A DNA stretch of 64,000 nucleotides, from the NCBI GenBank assembly GCA_938015435.1, contig CALLPN010000042.1, forward strand, positions 1 to 64,000, in the 5' to 3' direction. This stretch comes from an uncultured Saprospiraceae bacterium. GTDB lineage: Bacteria > Bacteroidota > Bacteroidia > Chitinophagales > Saprospiraceae. This document shows positions 35,245 to 44,207 of the stretch, piece by piece; positions within the stretch are counted from its first letter, which is position 1; each line of letters starts with the position of its first letter. Under the pieces are notes generated by a model, which ran no database searches, was not told the origin of the DNA, and worked only from the letters and a program-made list of their open reading frames with translations. The translations under genes and the position numbers were made by a program.

Positions 35245-36843
35245 GTCATACAGCTCAATCACGAATTCCTTGCTGATGAAGCGGTAATCCAAAAATATAA
35301 AGACGTATCGAACTATCAACACTTATTAGTCGATGCCTGTCAGAATAATAATCAGATTTACTTGGCCAGTAATATCAATTTTCTTTTAACCAAAAAACGC
35401 TTAAAAATGATGACTAAACAATCATCTCGAAAGAGAATATATATGTTGATGGCTGGAGTACTTCCTATAGCCATAGCTTTGATAATGATGCTTGGACAGC
35501 CTGTTATGGCACAGAGTTCTGTTCAGAACGATCCCATTACGAAAGACGAATACTTCAAGAACGCAATTATCCATCATAAGACTGATGACGGTAGTGTTAT
35601 GGTCAAAAGCTATAGTGAATTGACTAATGATGTCAAAGATCTACTGCCTCCACCTCCACCAGTACCTCCAACACCATTAGGAGATAAAGGAAATCGAGTT
35701 ATGCAGCCATTGGAAAAAGGGACATTGGTTCATTTAGGTTTGGATGGTACAGTGCGTATTAAAAGTCGTAGTACGAGCAAGGGTCATGATTCAACACGAT
35801 CTAATCCATCCGCTAAGGATCAAACGGCGATGAGTTCGTTTATGAGAAATGATGGCGTTAGAATACCTTACTCCTTTTCTCCCAATGGAGATAACAAGAA
35901 TGATCAATTGAAGCCACAGATTCCTCAAGCAGGAGTAAAATCCTATACATTGACAATCTATAGTCCGTCGGGTGCAATTGCTTTTCATTCCGAAGATCCA
36001 ACTGAGTCGTGGGACGGAAAATCTAAGCAATCGAATGATTCCCCAAAATCAGGATTATATGTCTACTCATTATATTACATAGATTCTAATGATTTGGAAT
36101 GGGATAAAAACGGGCAGATACAACTTATAATGAATCCTGAGCAGGATAGTAATGAAAAACAAATATCTGGAACTATTAGACACCCATCTATTCCACCGTC
36201 TGAGCCATTTACCATTGTCAAAAAAGAGAATTGGGAAGAAATGAAAGTAGGAGTTGTGAAGTACTATCTTTCCGGTAGAGATACTACTGAAGAGGTAGTA
36301 AAAGAGATCCTTGATGATACTGATAATAGTTTCAATTTTGCTTTCATCAAATTCTGTGAAAAAGAAGGCACAGTGATTAAAGTCATTCCAACCAAAGAAA
36401 GTGGAATACGATCAAGTGGAGTTGATTTAAAAGTTATTGATGATAATAATGTAACATACTACCTAGATGGCAAGAATACCACTGAAGAAGTAATAGAAAA
36501 GATGAATGACAGTGATATAGAACGTTTAGATGTACATAAAGAAGATAATGGTACAGAGATCAGAGTCATTTCCAAAAAGAATAGCAACACTCAAAAATCA
36601 AAAATCTCGCTGACATCACAGACACCGGTAAATCTTAATGGTATGAGTTGGAGGAAAGACGGTGCAATGCAGTTTAATGGAAAGACACTTAGAGACTTAT
36701 CTATAGACGGCGCTGAAATTTACCTTAATGGAGTACTATTGTCACCTGAAGCAGTATTAGCGCTAAAAGAACAAACTACTTATTCTTCATCTAAAATACA
36801 CTCTCGAGATAATGAAATGATCATTGTTGAACTAGAAAACTAA
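35245..36843 (+). pseudogene. BlaR1-like M56 metallopeptidase, 3' part in the same frame, with CHU_C-like domain
   Basis: It continues the upstream frame without a shift; joined, the gene would run 34642-36843 and encode about 733 residues. After the remaining peptidase residues comes the fourth membrane helix (MLMAGVLPIAIALIMMLGQPVMA). The sensor part then contains a Pro-rich linker and a gliding-motility C-terminal-like (CHU_C) domain: IPYSFSPNGDNKNDQL through YSPSGAIAFHS to GLYVYSLYYID. Two further repeats share (V/E)KYYLSGRDTTEEVVKEI and VTYYLDGKNTTEEVIEKM. An internal GTG at 35362 could start a separate protein carrying the last helix and sensor. An M56 sensor ending in a CHU_C-like domain is unusual to me. 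Confidence 0.8.
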
Positions 36844-36945
36844 TATTGATAATCAATATCAATATTGAATAAATAGTTAATCAATCAATCTCATTCTTTA
36901 TTCAATTATATTCCTTCGCCGCATACAATTTAAAAGTAGCGAAAT

Positions 36946-37056
36946 ATGGTATCTGTAGACGGCATTGCGGTAAAGTTTAATGGACATACATTGTTTAAGG
37001 ATGCATCATTTGTGGTCAACGAAATTTTAAAAGTGACTTTTGGTAGTTTTAGATGA
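36946..37056 (+). pseudogene. Duplicated 5' fragment of the ABC-F gene
   Basis: The first 26 codons (MVSVDGIAVKFNGHTLFKDASFVVNE) match the start of the intact ABC-F gene at 38331 with four substitutions, and the preceding 55-60 bp of leader also match (about 36888-36945 against 38276-38330). Similarity ends abruptly at about 37023 and a stop follows 11 codons later. A barrel-protein gene lies between the two copies. Confidence 0.88.
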
Positions 37057-37118
37057 GTTATAAGTTGTTATTGTTTCGAGTGGTTCTTATTATTGTTAAT
37101 CATTAGAAAAACAAATCA

Positions 37119-37895
37119 ATGAAAATTTCTTTAAAATTAAATATGTCGTTGATCTTCGTTTTAGGTCTTGCCATAACAAGTATGGCACAATTCACGAACA
37201 CTACAGGAACGAAGCAAAATCAAGAGAATAGTGACATTGAGTATGAATCAGTTTTCTCTTTTGGTATTAAAGCAGGTCTAAATTTCAATACGATTGCTCA
37301 ATCAGTAGAAGATTCAGATGATGAATTAGCTACAGTTTTCAATAATGGATTTCATATAGGGGTAGTAATGGATTATGGATTTTCGGAATCTTTGTCACTT
37401 ACAACTGGATTGACTTACATCACTAAAGGCGTTTCTAGAGATTTGGAAGTTGAACTTAATAATGCATCTAATGTTGACGGTAGCTCATCTATAACTTGGA
37501 ATTACCTTGAAATTCCCTTCCATATTACGTACAAAGTGAATGATTTGCAGATGTTTGCAGGACCATATATAGGGCTTGGTCTGGGAGGTAAGCTTGTTGA
37601 TGATTTCACAATTACAAGTAACGGAGGGGATACCTTTGTTGTGGATGAAGAGAGCACTTTTATAGCAGCATACGGCGAGATTAGTCCTGGTGACTTGGAA
37701 GACGATGAAGAAGTTTTTAATGGAATGGATTTTGGTCTAAATATAGGTGTTGGATATGAAGTAGGGCCCGTATTGATCAGTTTAGGATATTCATTAGGTC
37801 TAAATGATTTAGAACCAAAATTCGAAGGTCGAGATAAGGACGACGATAAAGTACTAAATAGAGTAGTCAGCCTTTCTGGGACGTATATGTTTTAG
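37119..37895 (+). CDS. Outer-membrane beta-barrel protein (PorT-like)
   Basis: 258 residues. The signal peptide is about 1-23 (LNMSLIFVLGLAITSMAQ). The mature protein begins with a short acidic linker, then FSFGIKAGLNFNTIAQ, the opening strand typical of the Bacteroidota outer_membrane beta-barrel/PorT family. Alternating strands (HIGVVMDYGFSESLSLTTGLTYITKG, WNYLEIPFHITYKV, MFAGPYIGLGLGG, GLNIGVGYEVGPVLISLGYSLGL) lead to a terminal VVSLSGTYMF with the expected final Phe. Several very acidic loops are present. It lies between the ABC-F fragment and the complete ABC-F gene, and has its own terminator. Confidence 0.88.
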   Translation: MKISLKLNMSLIFVLGLAITSMAQFTNTTGTKQNQENSDIEYESVFSFGIKAGLNFNTIAQSVEDSDDELATVFNNGFHIGVVMDYGFSESLSLTTGLTYITKGVSRDLEVELNNASNVDGSSSITWNYLEIPFHITYKVNDLQMFAGPYIGLGLGGKLVDDFTITSNGGDTFVVDEESTFIAAYGEISPGDLEDDEEVFNGMDFGLNIGVGYEVGPVLISLGYSLGLNDLEPKFEGRDKDDDKVLNRVVSLSGTYMF

Positions 37896-37920
37896 TTGAA
37901 GTTTGATTTAAATTATACAG

Positions 37921-37955
37921 TGGGCTTCAAGACGATGTTTTGAAGCCCATTTTCT
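37921..37955 (+). terminator. Rho-independent terminator of the barrel gene
   Basis: A perfect 10-bp inverted repeat (TGGGCTTCAA at 37921-37930 with TTGAAGCCCA at 37940-37949) is followed by TTTTCT. It lies 26 bp after the stop codon. Confidence 0.9.
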
Positions 37956-38330
37956 ATAGATAGATCTAAAGGAGATATCACCAATTGATAAGTAATACCA
38001 ACTCTGCTTTATGAGGTGGCCTATTGATTTGGTATAATACCGTTGCGTATAGGTCGGAATACTCAATTCATGATGTTTTAATCGTAAAAGACTTCAATGT
38101 TTTTAGAAATCAAGTCTTTTGATAGGTAAATACTATCATGGGAATTACTTTATGAAATTTAAAATTTTAAGCGAGCCATAGGTGAATATTACGTCAATAT
38201 CCAAGAATCATTTGATTTTGTTCCAATCGCTCAATTAGAATTCATAATTGATAATTTTTCAATTCGTCAATTTCTACCTTTCTCATTCAATTACATACCT
38301 TCGCTGCTTAATATTCAAAAGTAGCATATC
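37956..38330. other. Intergenic region and ABC-F leader
   Basis: AT-rich. The last 55 bases are the leader duplicated at 36888-36945. I see no gene or clear promoter elsewhere in it. Confidence 0.5.
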
Positions 38331-39962
38331 ATGGTATCTGTAGACGGCATAGCGGTAGAGTTTAGTGGACATACATTGTTTAAGGATGTATCATTCGTGA
38401 TCAACGAAAATGATAAGATTGCCCTCATGGGTAAAAATGGGGCAGGTAAGTCTACTATGATGAAGATCATTGCGGATGTGCAAAAAGCGACTCGTGGAAA
38501 GATCAGTAAATCTGAGCATACCAAAATTGGCTACTTACCGCAACATCTCTTGACTGAAGATGACTGTACAGTGGCAGAAGAGGCCTCCAAAGCATATAAG
38601 GAATACTTTACCCTCAAGAAGCAACTTGACGATCTCAATGAGCAAATGATGACTCGTACGGATTACGAATCGGACGAATACATGAAGCTCATAGAGCAGT
38701 CATCAGATATCGGAGAGCGATTCTATAATCTAGAAGAAGTCAACCACGAGGCAGAAGTAGAAAAAGCACTCAAGGGATTGGGCTTTAAGCAAGAGGATAT
38801 GAATCGTCCTACTAGCGAATTTTCTGGTGGATGGAGGATGCGAATAGAGTTAGTCAAAATATTATTACAGAAGCCGGATCTGATATTACTAGATGAGCCG
38901 ACTAACCATATCGATATCGAATCGGTGTTGTGGCTAGAGGACTTTTTAGTCAATAAGGCTAAGGCCGTAATGGTGATCTCTCACGATAGAGCATTCATCG
39001 ATAATATTACCAATCGCACTATCGAAGTAACGATGGGACGGATATATGATTATAAAGCAAGCTATTCACATTATCTCGAACTTAGAGAGGAGAGAAGAGA
39101 GACACAATTAAAGGCATTTAAAGAGCAAAAGAAATTTATCGCAGAGCAAGAGCGCTTCGTTGAGAGATTTAAAGGGACATTCTCTAAGACCAATCAAGTT
39201 TCTTCAGTAGAAAAAATGCTGGAGAAGTTAGAAATCGTTGAGATAGATGAGGTAGATAGTGCTTCATTAAGATTGAGGTTTCCTCCTGCGCCAAGATCTG
39301 GAGATTATCCTGTCATGGTCGAAGACCTTACTAAGAAATATGACGATCATACAGTTTTTCATCAAGCGAGTATGACAATCGAGCGAGGGGAAAAAATAGC
39401 TTTCGTAGGTCGTAATGGTGAAGGGAAGTCTACGATGATCAAAGCGATTATGAAAGAGATCGAAGTAGAAGGGAAATGCCAAATCGGTCATAACATAGAG
39501 ATTGGATACTTCGCACAGAATCAAGCTTCATTATTAGACCCTAAGTTATCAGTATTCGAAACTGTAGACGAAGTGGCTAAGGGTGAGATCCGTTCCCAGA
39601 TCAAACATCTTTTAGGAGGATTTATGTTTTCTGGTGAGGATATAGACAAAAAAGTAAGCGTACTTTCTGGTGGAGAAAAAACAAGACTAGCAATGGTCAA
39701 GTTACTACTGGAGCCACATAATTTATTGATTCTCGATGAGCCGACTAATCACTTGGACCTTAGATCTAAAGATGTACTCAAAGACGCATTGTTAGCTTTT
39801 GATGGGACACTGATATTGGTATCTCACGATAGAGATTTCTTAAAGGGGATTGCGGAGAAAGTATTCGAATTTAAAGACAAGAAAGTCAGAGAACACTTCG
39901 AAACGATAGATGCTTTCCTAGAAAGAAATAAGGCGGAGAGCATGCGTGATATGAATTTGTAG
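38331..39962 (+). CDS. ABC-F family ATP-binding cassette protein
   Basis: 543 residues with two ABC domains and no membrane segments, the hallmark of ABC-F translation factors. Domain 1 has Walker A LMGKNGAGKSTMMK, signature FSGGWRMRIELVK and Walker B DLILLDEPTNHID. A charged linker helix pair (about 240-310, EERRETQLKAFKEQKKFIAEQERFVERFK) corresponds to the P-site tRNA interaction motif. Domain 2 has FVGRNGEGKSTMIK, LSGGEKTRLAMVK and LLILDEPTNHLD. Members bind the ribosomal E site to relieve stalling or protect against antibiotics; which role applies here is unknown. A truncated copy of its 5' end lies 1.4 kb upstream. Confidence 0.95.
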   Translation: MVSVDGIAVEFSGHTLFKDVSFVINENDKIALMGKNGAGKSTMMKIIADVQKATRGKISKSEHTKIGYLPQHLLTEDDCTVAEEASKAYKEYFTLKKQLDDLNEQMMTRTDYESDEYMKLIEQSSDIGERFYNLEEVNHEAEVEKALKGLGFKQEDMNRPTSEFSGGWRMRIELVKILLQKPDLILLDEPTNHIDIESVLWLEDFLVNKAKAVMVISHDRAFIDNITNRTIEVTMGRIYDYKASYSHYLELREERRETQLKAFKEQKKFIAEQERFVERFKGTFSKTNQVSSVEKMLEKLEIVEIDEVDSASLRLRFPPAPRSGDYPVMVEDLTKKYDDHTVFHQASMTIERGEKIAFVGRNGEGKSTMIKAIMKEIEVEGKCQIGHNIEIGYFAQNQASLLDPKLSVFETVDEVAKGEIRSQIKHLLGGFMFSGEDIDKKVSVLSGGEKTRLAMVKLLLEPHNLLILDEPTNHLDLRSKDVLKDALLAFDGTLILVSHDRDFLKGIAEKVFEFKDKKVREHFETIDAFLERNKAESMRDMNL

Positions 39963-40187
39963 AAGGTATTTGCTATATTTAGAAGCGATCTCGCATTGAA
40001 TCGTTGACCAATACAGAATTTACAACTTATTGCCGCATAAAAATCGGTGCAGGAAATCAATATCATCGTTAACCAGTCTCGCCATAGCTAAGGCTATGCC
40101 TGTGTTTTTTGCCTTGATTTAAATCACCTGCCTCTTTATTTTATCTGCGACGGTAAATAATTAAATCTGTATAAAATACCAACCGCC

Positions 40188-40766
40188 ATGTCTATCACAT
40201 CACCAAAAGGTACATTTGGAATTGCATCATTTCTCATACTCTGTCTTATCGGTTCATTGTATTATGCATATGATAGGACGACGGCATATGATAATCTAAA
40301 AGAATCATACGGTAATACTGAAAACAAAACTAATGGTCCAGCGAGTATTCCTGTCAATGACATATCATCCGAAGAGACTAAAATCGCCAAAGACCTAATC
40401 CAAGGATCATTCGATGACCTGTGGGGAGGAATGGATTCTACTAAGATACTAGACTACCATACGGACGATTACTACATCTTAGAGCATGGCGAGGTATGGG
40501 ACAATGCTCGCGTATCTCTATTTATGAAAGAGCGACTAGCACAAGGGAATCTACCTAAGAGAGTCAATCGAATGGAATATCATACCATCGAAAAATATGG
40601 AGAAGCCATCAATATCGCGTATGATAATTATGGAGACTTCTATCAAGGGGACAGCTTAGTATGGGAAGGCTATTGGCTAGAGAGTGCATTCATAATACCT
40701 ACAGAGGCAGGCTGGAGAATAAGATCTATGCATAGTACAAGGATTCCTATAGAAGAGAAAAAGTAA
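40188..40766 (+). CDS. NTF2-like (DUF4440/SnoaL-type) membrane-anchored protein
   Basis: 192 residues. A hydrophobic segment at about 10-27 (GIASFLILCLIGSLYYAY) looks like a signal anchor. After a linker, residues 60-190 follow the NTF2-like cone pattern: a helix before FDDLWGGMDSTKILDYHTDDYYILEHGEVWDNARVSLFMKE, then strands GEAINIAYDNYGDFYQGDSLVWEGYWLESAFIIPTEAGWRIRSMHSTRI. Such domains can be small enzymes or binding proteins; no catalytic set is recognisable. It is a single gene between the ABC-F gene and the reverse RluA gene. Confidence 0.72.
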   Translation: MSITSPKGTFGIASFLILCLIGSLYYAYDRTTAYDNLKESYGNTENKTNGPASIPVNDISSEETKIAKDLIQGSFDDLWGGMDSTKILDYHTDDYYILEHGEVWDNARVSLFMKERLAQGNLPKRVNRMEYHTIEKYGEAINIAYDNYGDFYQGDSLVWEGYWLESAFIIPTEAGWRIRSMHSTRIPIEEKK

Positions 40767-40850
40767 TGGAAGGTGGTAGAAATACATATTTTCTGATGTA
40801 AAAACACGAATCAGAGAGGCATAATCCTAACGGAAATTAAAAGAGAAAAC

Positions 40851-42521
40851 CTAAAAATCAGACTCTACACTAACAGAAATTTCCTTCCCACTTACAGGAT
40901 GTAAAAATGTAATCATCTCAGCATGAAGATGTAATCTATCTCCTCGATTACCATAAAGATCATCACCGAGGATAGGAGTATTGAGTCCTTTGGCATGTGC
41001 AGCATGCACTCTGAGTTGGTGTGTCCGTCCAGTGATAGGATAGAAGTGAATTTTTGTCTTTCCATCTTTCCTCTCGATCACTTTATATCTTGTACGGGCA
41101 GATTTTCCATGTTCAAAGCATACAATTTGATAAGGCCTATTATGGATGTCGAGACGCATCGGCAGATCTATATAACCTCTATCCTTTTGGACCTCGCCAT
41201 CCAATATAGCGACGTATCTTTTCTTTACTGTACGCTTGACAAATTGTGTCTGTAGATTTTTATATATCTCTTTAGTTTTTCCGATCACTAGTAATCCAGA
41301 GGTTGACATATCTAACCTATGCACGATTAATGGTCCAGTAGAATCAGGATATCTAATTTTCATTCGCTCTTGTACGGAGTCCGTGATATGTTTGCCAGGA
41401 GCGGAAAGTAATTCAGCGGGCTTATTGACTATAGCGATATGCTCATCTTCGTATACGATATCTATGGACTTATCTATTGCGGAGTTAGTCATCAGTGGAT
41501 TAGGATCGACATTCATTCCTTGGAGCATATGTCCGAGTATGGGCTCACACTTCCCTTTACATGCAGGATAGAAGTTACCATGTTTTCTGATTTCAGAATT
41601 AGGCGATTTTCCCCACCAAAATTCAGCCATTGCTATTGGAGTCAATTCATTTGCGAATGCATATTGAAGTAGCTTAGGTGCGGCACAATCTCCGGTGCCA
41701 GACGGAGGAATATCTATCACTCGATTGCGAAATATGTCGATAACATTTCTTTCTTTTCCTTCTATGTTGAGAAAGTTGTATTGGTCAAATAGCCATTGCT
41801 GCAAGGCATTAGATTTACGCTTTCTTTCATCCTTAAGTTGTGATAGTTGATCGCTTAGACTCATATGGGATTGCTGAGCAATAGAAAGTTGGCCTTCTAT
41901 ATACTCACTATAAGCCTGCAATAGAAACTGTGCATTGAGGCTCTCTTGCTTATGTCGAGATAGTAAGGCTTCGAAATCTGACTCACTTAATATTTCGGAT
42001 TGTGATACTCTAAGTTCTTTTCGGTCCTTCTTTTCTGCTTTATGCTTTCTCTTTTGGTCATTCAGTTTCTGTTGGTATGTGGCTTCGATCAAACGATATA
42101 TTTCGGATTGCTCTTGGAGTTTAGAATTGTTTTCTAGAGTCTTAATCTCTCGAGTATAAGTGGCCAATACTTTAGTCTCTTGTTGAAAGTAACTTTCAGG
42201 ATCAAGGATATCGTATATCGGAGGAACAAATCCATCTACTACAGTTTTTCCTGACATCATCCCAGAAAAAGCAGTTATATAACCGAGGTCACCTTTTTTG
42301 TTTTTGACGGACAGGATACCAAACATCTTTCCTACACCTTGATTTTTATCGATACCAAAATCATGGACAAATTCATTCTGCTTAGATAGGTAGTCTTGCA
42401 ACTCAAGTACTGCAACCTCCGCGATCGGATGCAGATCGTAATAGAACGGAAATGTAAACCTCTCAGGTAATGAGATATGACTTACATCAGATTGATAGTG
42501 TTTGAATATCGATTTGGACAT
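40851..42521 (-). CDS. RluA family pseudouridine synthase with long N-terminal extension
   Basis: 556 residues from the ATG at 42519-42521 (MSKSIFKHYQSDV); an upstream in-frame start would overlap the next gene. The catalytic domain is the last 200 residues: IVYEDEHIAIVNKPAELLSAPGK, the active-site motif VHRLDMSTSGLLVIGKT with its catalytic Asp, and TGRTHQLRVHAAHAKG. The N-terminal 350 residues contain a domain with FGILSVKNKKGDLGYITAFSGMM and a coiled coil of about 100 residues rich in Glu, Lys and Gln. This extended architecture occurs in RluA-like proteins of gammaproteobacteria and Bacteroidota. It isomerises uridine in an RNA, probably rRNA or tRNA; the exact site is unknown. Confidence 0.9.
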   Translation of the reverse strand: MSKSIFKHYQSDVSHISLPERFTFPFYYDLHPIAEVAVLELQDYLSKQNEFVHDFGIDKNQGVGKMFGILSVKNKKGDLGYITAFSGMMSGKTVVDGFVPPIYDILDPESYFQQETKVLATYTREIKTLENNSKLQEQSEIYRLIEATYQQKLNDQKRKHKAEKKDRKELRVSQSEILSESDFEALLSRHKQESLNAQFLLQAYSEYIEGQLSIAQQSHMSLSDQLSQLKDERKRKSNALQQWLFDQYNFLNIEGKERNVIDIFRNRVIDIPPSGTGDCAAPKLLQYAFANELTPIAMAEFWWGKSPNSEIRKHGNFYPACKGKCEPILGHMLQGMNVDPNPLMTNSAIDKSIDIVYEDEHIAIVNKPAELLSAPGKHITDSVQERMKIRYPDSTGPLIVHRLDMSTSGLLVIGKTKEIYKNLQTQFVKRTVKKRYVAILDGEVQKDRGYIDLPMRLDIHNRPYQIVCFEHGKSARTRYKVIERKDGKTKIHFYPITGRTHQLRVHAAHAKGLNTPILGDDLYGNRGDRLHLHAEMITFLHPVSGKEISVSVESDF

Positions 42522-42582
42522 TAGCCGCAAATGTAAGCTATAGGTATGGAAGTTATCTATTTGAACTATATTAGATGATACT

Positions 42583-42870
42583 ATGAAGACACTCACTAAG
42601 ATATTTCAAGTCATTAATTTCTTGTTTTTCGTATTGTGCTTACTAGCTGTATTCACATTGGGAGGAGCTATTTTGGGGTTTGTATCCACTACTATAGGTA
42701 TTGGCATTCTGCTCTTGCCAATATTAATAGGATTCATACTCACAATATTACAACTGCTCAAGGCAAGAAGAGAGGAGACGAGACTCACTAAAATGGAAAA
42801 GTTTTTAGCAGTATTTCCGATTGTTAATTTCAGCATTGTTGTCCTACTCATTATATCTACATTCCTTTAG
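42583..42870 (+). CDS. Small three-helix membrane protein
   Basis: 95 residues with hydrophobic helices at about 10-30, 35-58 and 75-94 and a short charged loop (KARREETRLTKMEK). I recognise no family. It is divergent from the RluA-type gene, with only 61 bp between the starts, and convergent with the WYL gene. Confidence 0.6.
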   Translation: MKTLTKIFQVINFLFFVLCLLAVFTLGGAILGFVSTTIGIGILLLPILIGFILTILQLLKARREETRLTKMEKFLAVFPIVNFSIVVLLIISTFL

Positions 42871-42903
42871 AAGTGTTGATAAGGAGTATCCTATGGTTCT
42901 AAA

Positions 42904-43920
42904 TTAACATTCCTGATACTTCAATACAGCGCCATTCAATTTGTCTATAATTCTATTTCTTAGTGCTTTTGGAGATAGTACTTCTACGCTGTCACCAAAA
43001 CCTAATATCTCTCTCTCGAGTTCGAAGTTAAGCACGACATTAATAGAGACTATGATCGCACCATTTTCTTGCTTTAGTAATTCCTGGCTGGGATGTAAAG
43101 GCTTGGTAAGTACATATGGTGCATTGCTTTTGTCAAACTCTAAAACAACTTTTGATGTAGCTTGGTTAAGAGACTTTGTAACCCCGATTACATTATCAAA
43201 GAACTCCTGAGGTACGAAGTTCTCAGGAACATTAAATTGAGCATCGGATATAAGTTTGATTGATTTCATTCTATCCAGAGCTAATATTAAAGTCTTTACC
43301 TTTCCTTGTGGTCGACATAATAAAAACCATCTATTGCGATACTCTTTGAGTAGATAGGGACTGTATAAACCTTGCTTTGGATTCCTCGCTTTAAATGATT
43401 GATATCCTATTTCGATAGCGGTTTTGGTTTTTACTGCCCGTAAGAGGATATCGATCCAATTTAGTCCGACCAGCCTTTCGTTCTTTTCTATGTCGATATA
43501 TTTAATCGTCTGTTTTTGTTGACGGCTTACTTTATCTTCTAGTTTTCCAATGATTGCACCTAAATCTTCAAAATAATTGAACCCTTGAAATTGACCCAGC
43601 AGCTTTACAGTATCCTGGAGAACCTCTAAATCCGAATGGCTAAGTCTTGATTTGGTAATCGAAAACTCTTTGTCCTCATAGGTATAGTATCTTCTTTGTT
43701 CTACTATGATGGGTGCATTATAACCTAGTTTGTCACTCCGCATATTTTGTATATCTAACTGTACCGTTCGTTTACTTACTCCAGAGTCTATTCCTTCATA
43801 TTCATATATAGCTTCCGATACGGCATCGATCAAATCCGTTAATGTCCATTTGCGAAATCTGTTTTGAAGGCATTTATCTATAGTCTTATATCTAATGAGG
43901 GCTAATTTGTTAACAGGCAT
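42904..43920 (-). CDS. WYL-domain transcriptional regulator of the RNA-repair island
   Basis: 338 residues. The N-terminus (KLALIRYKTIDKCLQNRFRKWTLTDLIDAVSEAIYEYEG, then SKRTVQLDIQNMRSDKLGYNAPI) is a winged helix of the DeoR/YafY type. The WYL domain spans about 150-230 (AIEIGYQSFKARNP, YSPYLLKEYRNRWFLLCRPQG, LILALDRMKSIKL), followed by a WCX extension (VVLEFDKSNAPYVLTKPLHPSQEL). WYL domains are thought to bind nucleic acid or nucleotide ligands. It is divergent from rsr; two related inverted-repeat elements lie between them, one 28 bp before its own start. WYL regulators are common partners of RNA-repair and defence loci. Confidence 0.92.
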   Translation of the reverse strand: MPVNKLALIRYKTIDKCLQNRFRKWTLTDLIDAVSEAIYEYEGIDSGVSKRTVQLDIQNMRSDKLGYNAPIIVEQRRYYTYEDKEFSITKSRLSHSDLEVLQDTVKLLGQFQGFNYFEDLGAIIGKLEDKVSRQQKQTIKYIDIEKNERLVGLNWIDILLRAVKTKTAIEIGYQSFKARNPKQGLYSPYLLKEYRNRWFLLCRPQGKVKTLILALDRMKSIKLISDAQFNVPENFVPQEFFDNVIGVTKSLNQATSKVVLEFDKSNAPYVLTKPLHPSQELLKQENGAIIVSINVVLNFELEREILGFGDSVEVLSPKALRNRIIDKLNGAVLKYQEC

Positions 43921-43947
43921 AGTTGAATATTTACCGAAAGATACGAA

Positions 43948-43972
43948 TACTACGCAATGTACTTACGTAGTA
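43948..43972. promoter_or_regulatory. Candidate WYL operator O1
   Basis: Inverted repeat TACTACG (43948-43954) with CGTAGTA (43966-43972), centred 40 bp before the WYL start codon. It contains ACTACGCAA (43949-43957), identical in O2. Confidence 0.6.
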
Positions 43973-44071
43973 AGTTGTAGCGGATTTTTTGTTGAATTTT
44001 AATTGTCGTGTAATCTGTTGGATATCAGTGGTTTGTTAATTGTTTGGTGGTGTTCAATGAAAATAAATTTA

Positions 44072-44110
44072 ACTACGCAAATTGACTGCGTACTGCCGTA
44101 GCGATATTTG
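44072..44110 (+). promoter_or_regulatory. Candidate WYL operator O2 and rsr promoter
   Basis: ACTACGCAA at 44072-44080 repeats the O1 sequence; TACGCA (44074-44079) pairs with TGCGTA (44087-44092). GATATTTG at 44103-44110 differs by one base from the -7 box TAnnTTTG, so O2 would cover the -33 region of an rsr promoter with a leader of about 95 bases. Confidence 0.6.
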
Positions 44111-44207
44111 TATTGTCAATTAGGAGGAACGTATTGAATTCTAAAATTGCCTTAATACAACTCATTTTGACACTAGTCCTTTAATTACTTCAATAAATAA
44201 TTACGCT

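Noticed and set aside
42606..42851. 81-residue reverse frame inside the small membrane gene
   Set aside because: The plus-strand frame has a clearer three-helix pattern and an ATG in the right place; the reverse is its shadow.
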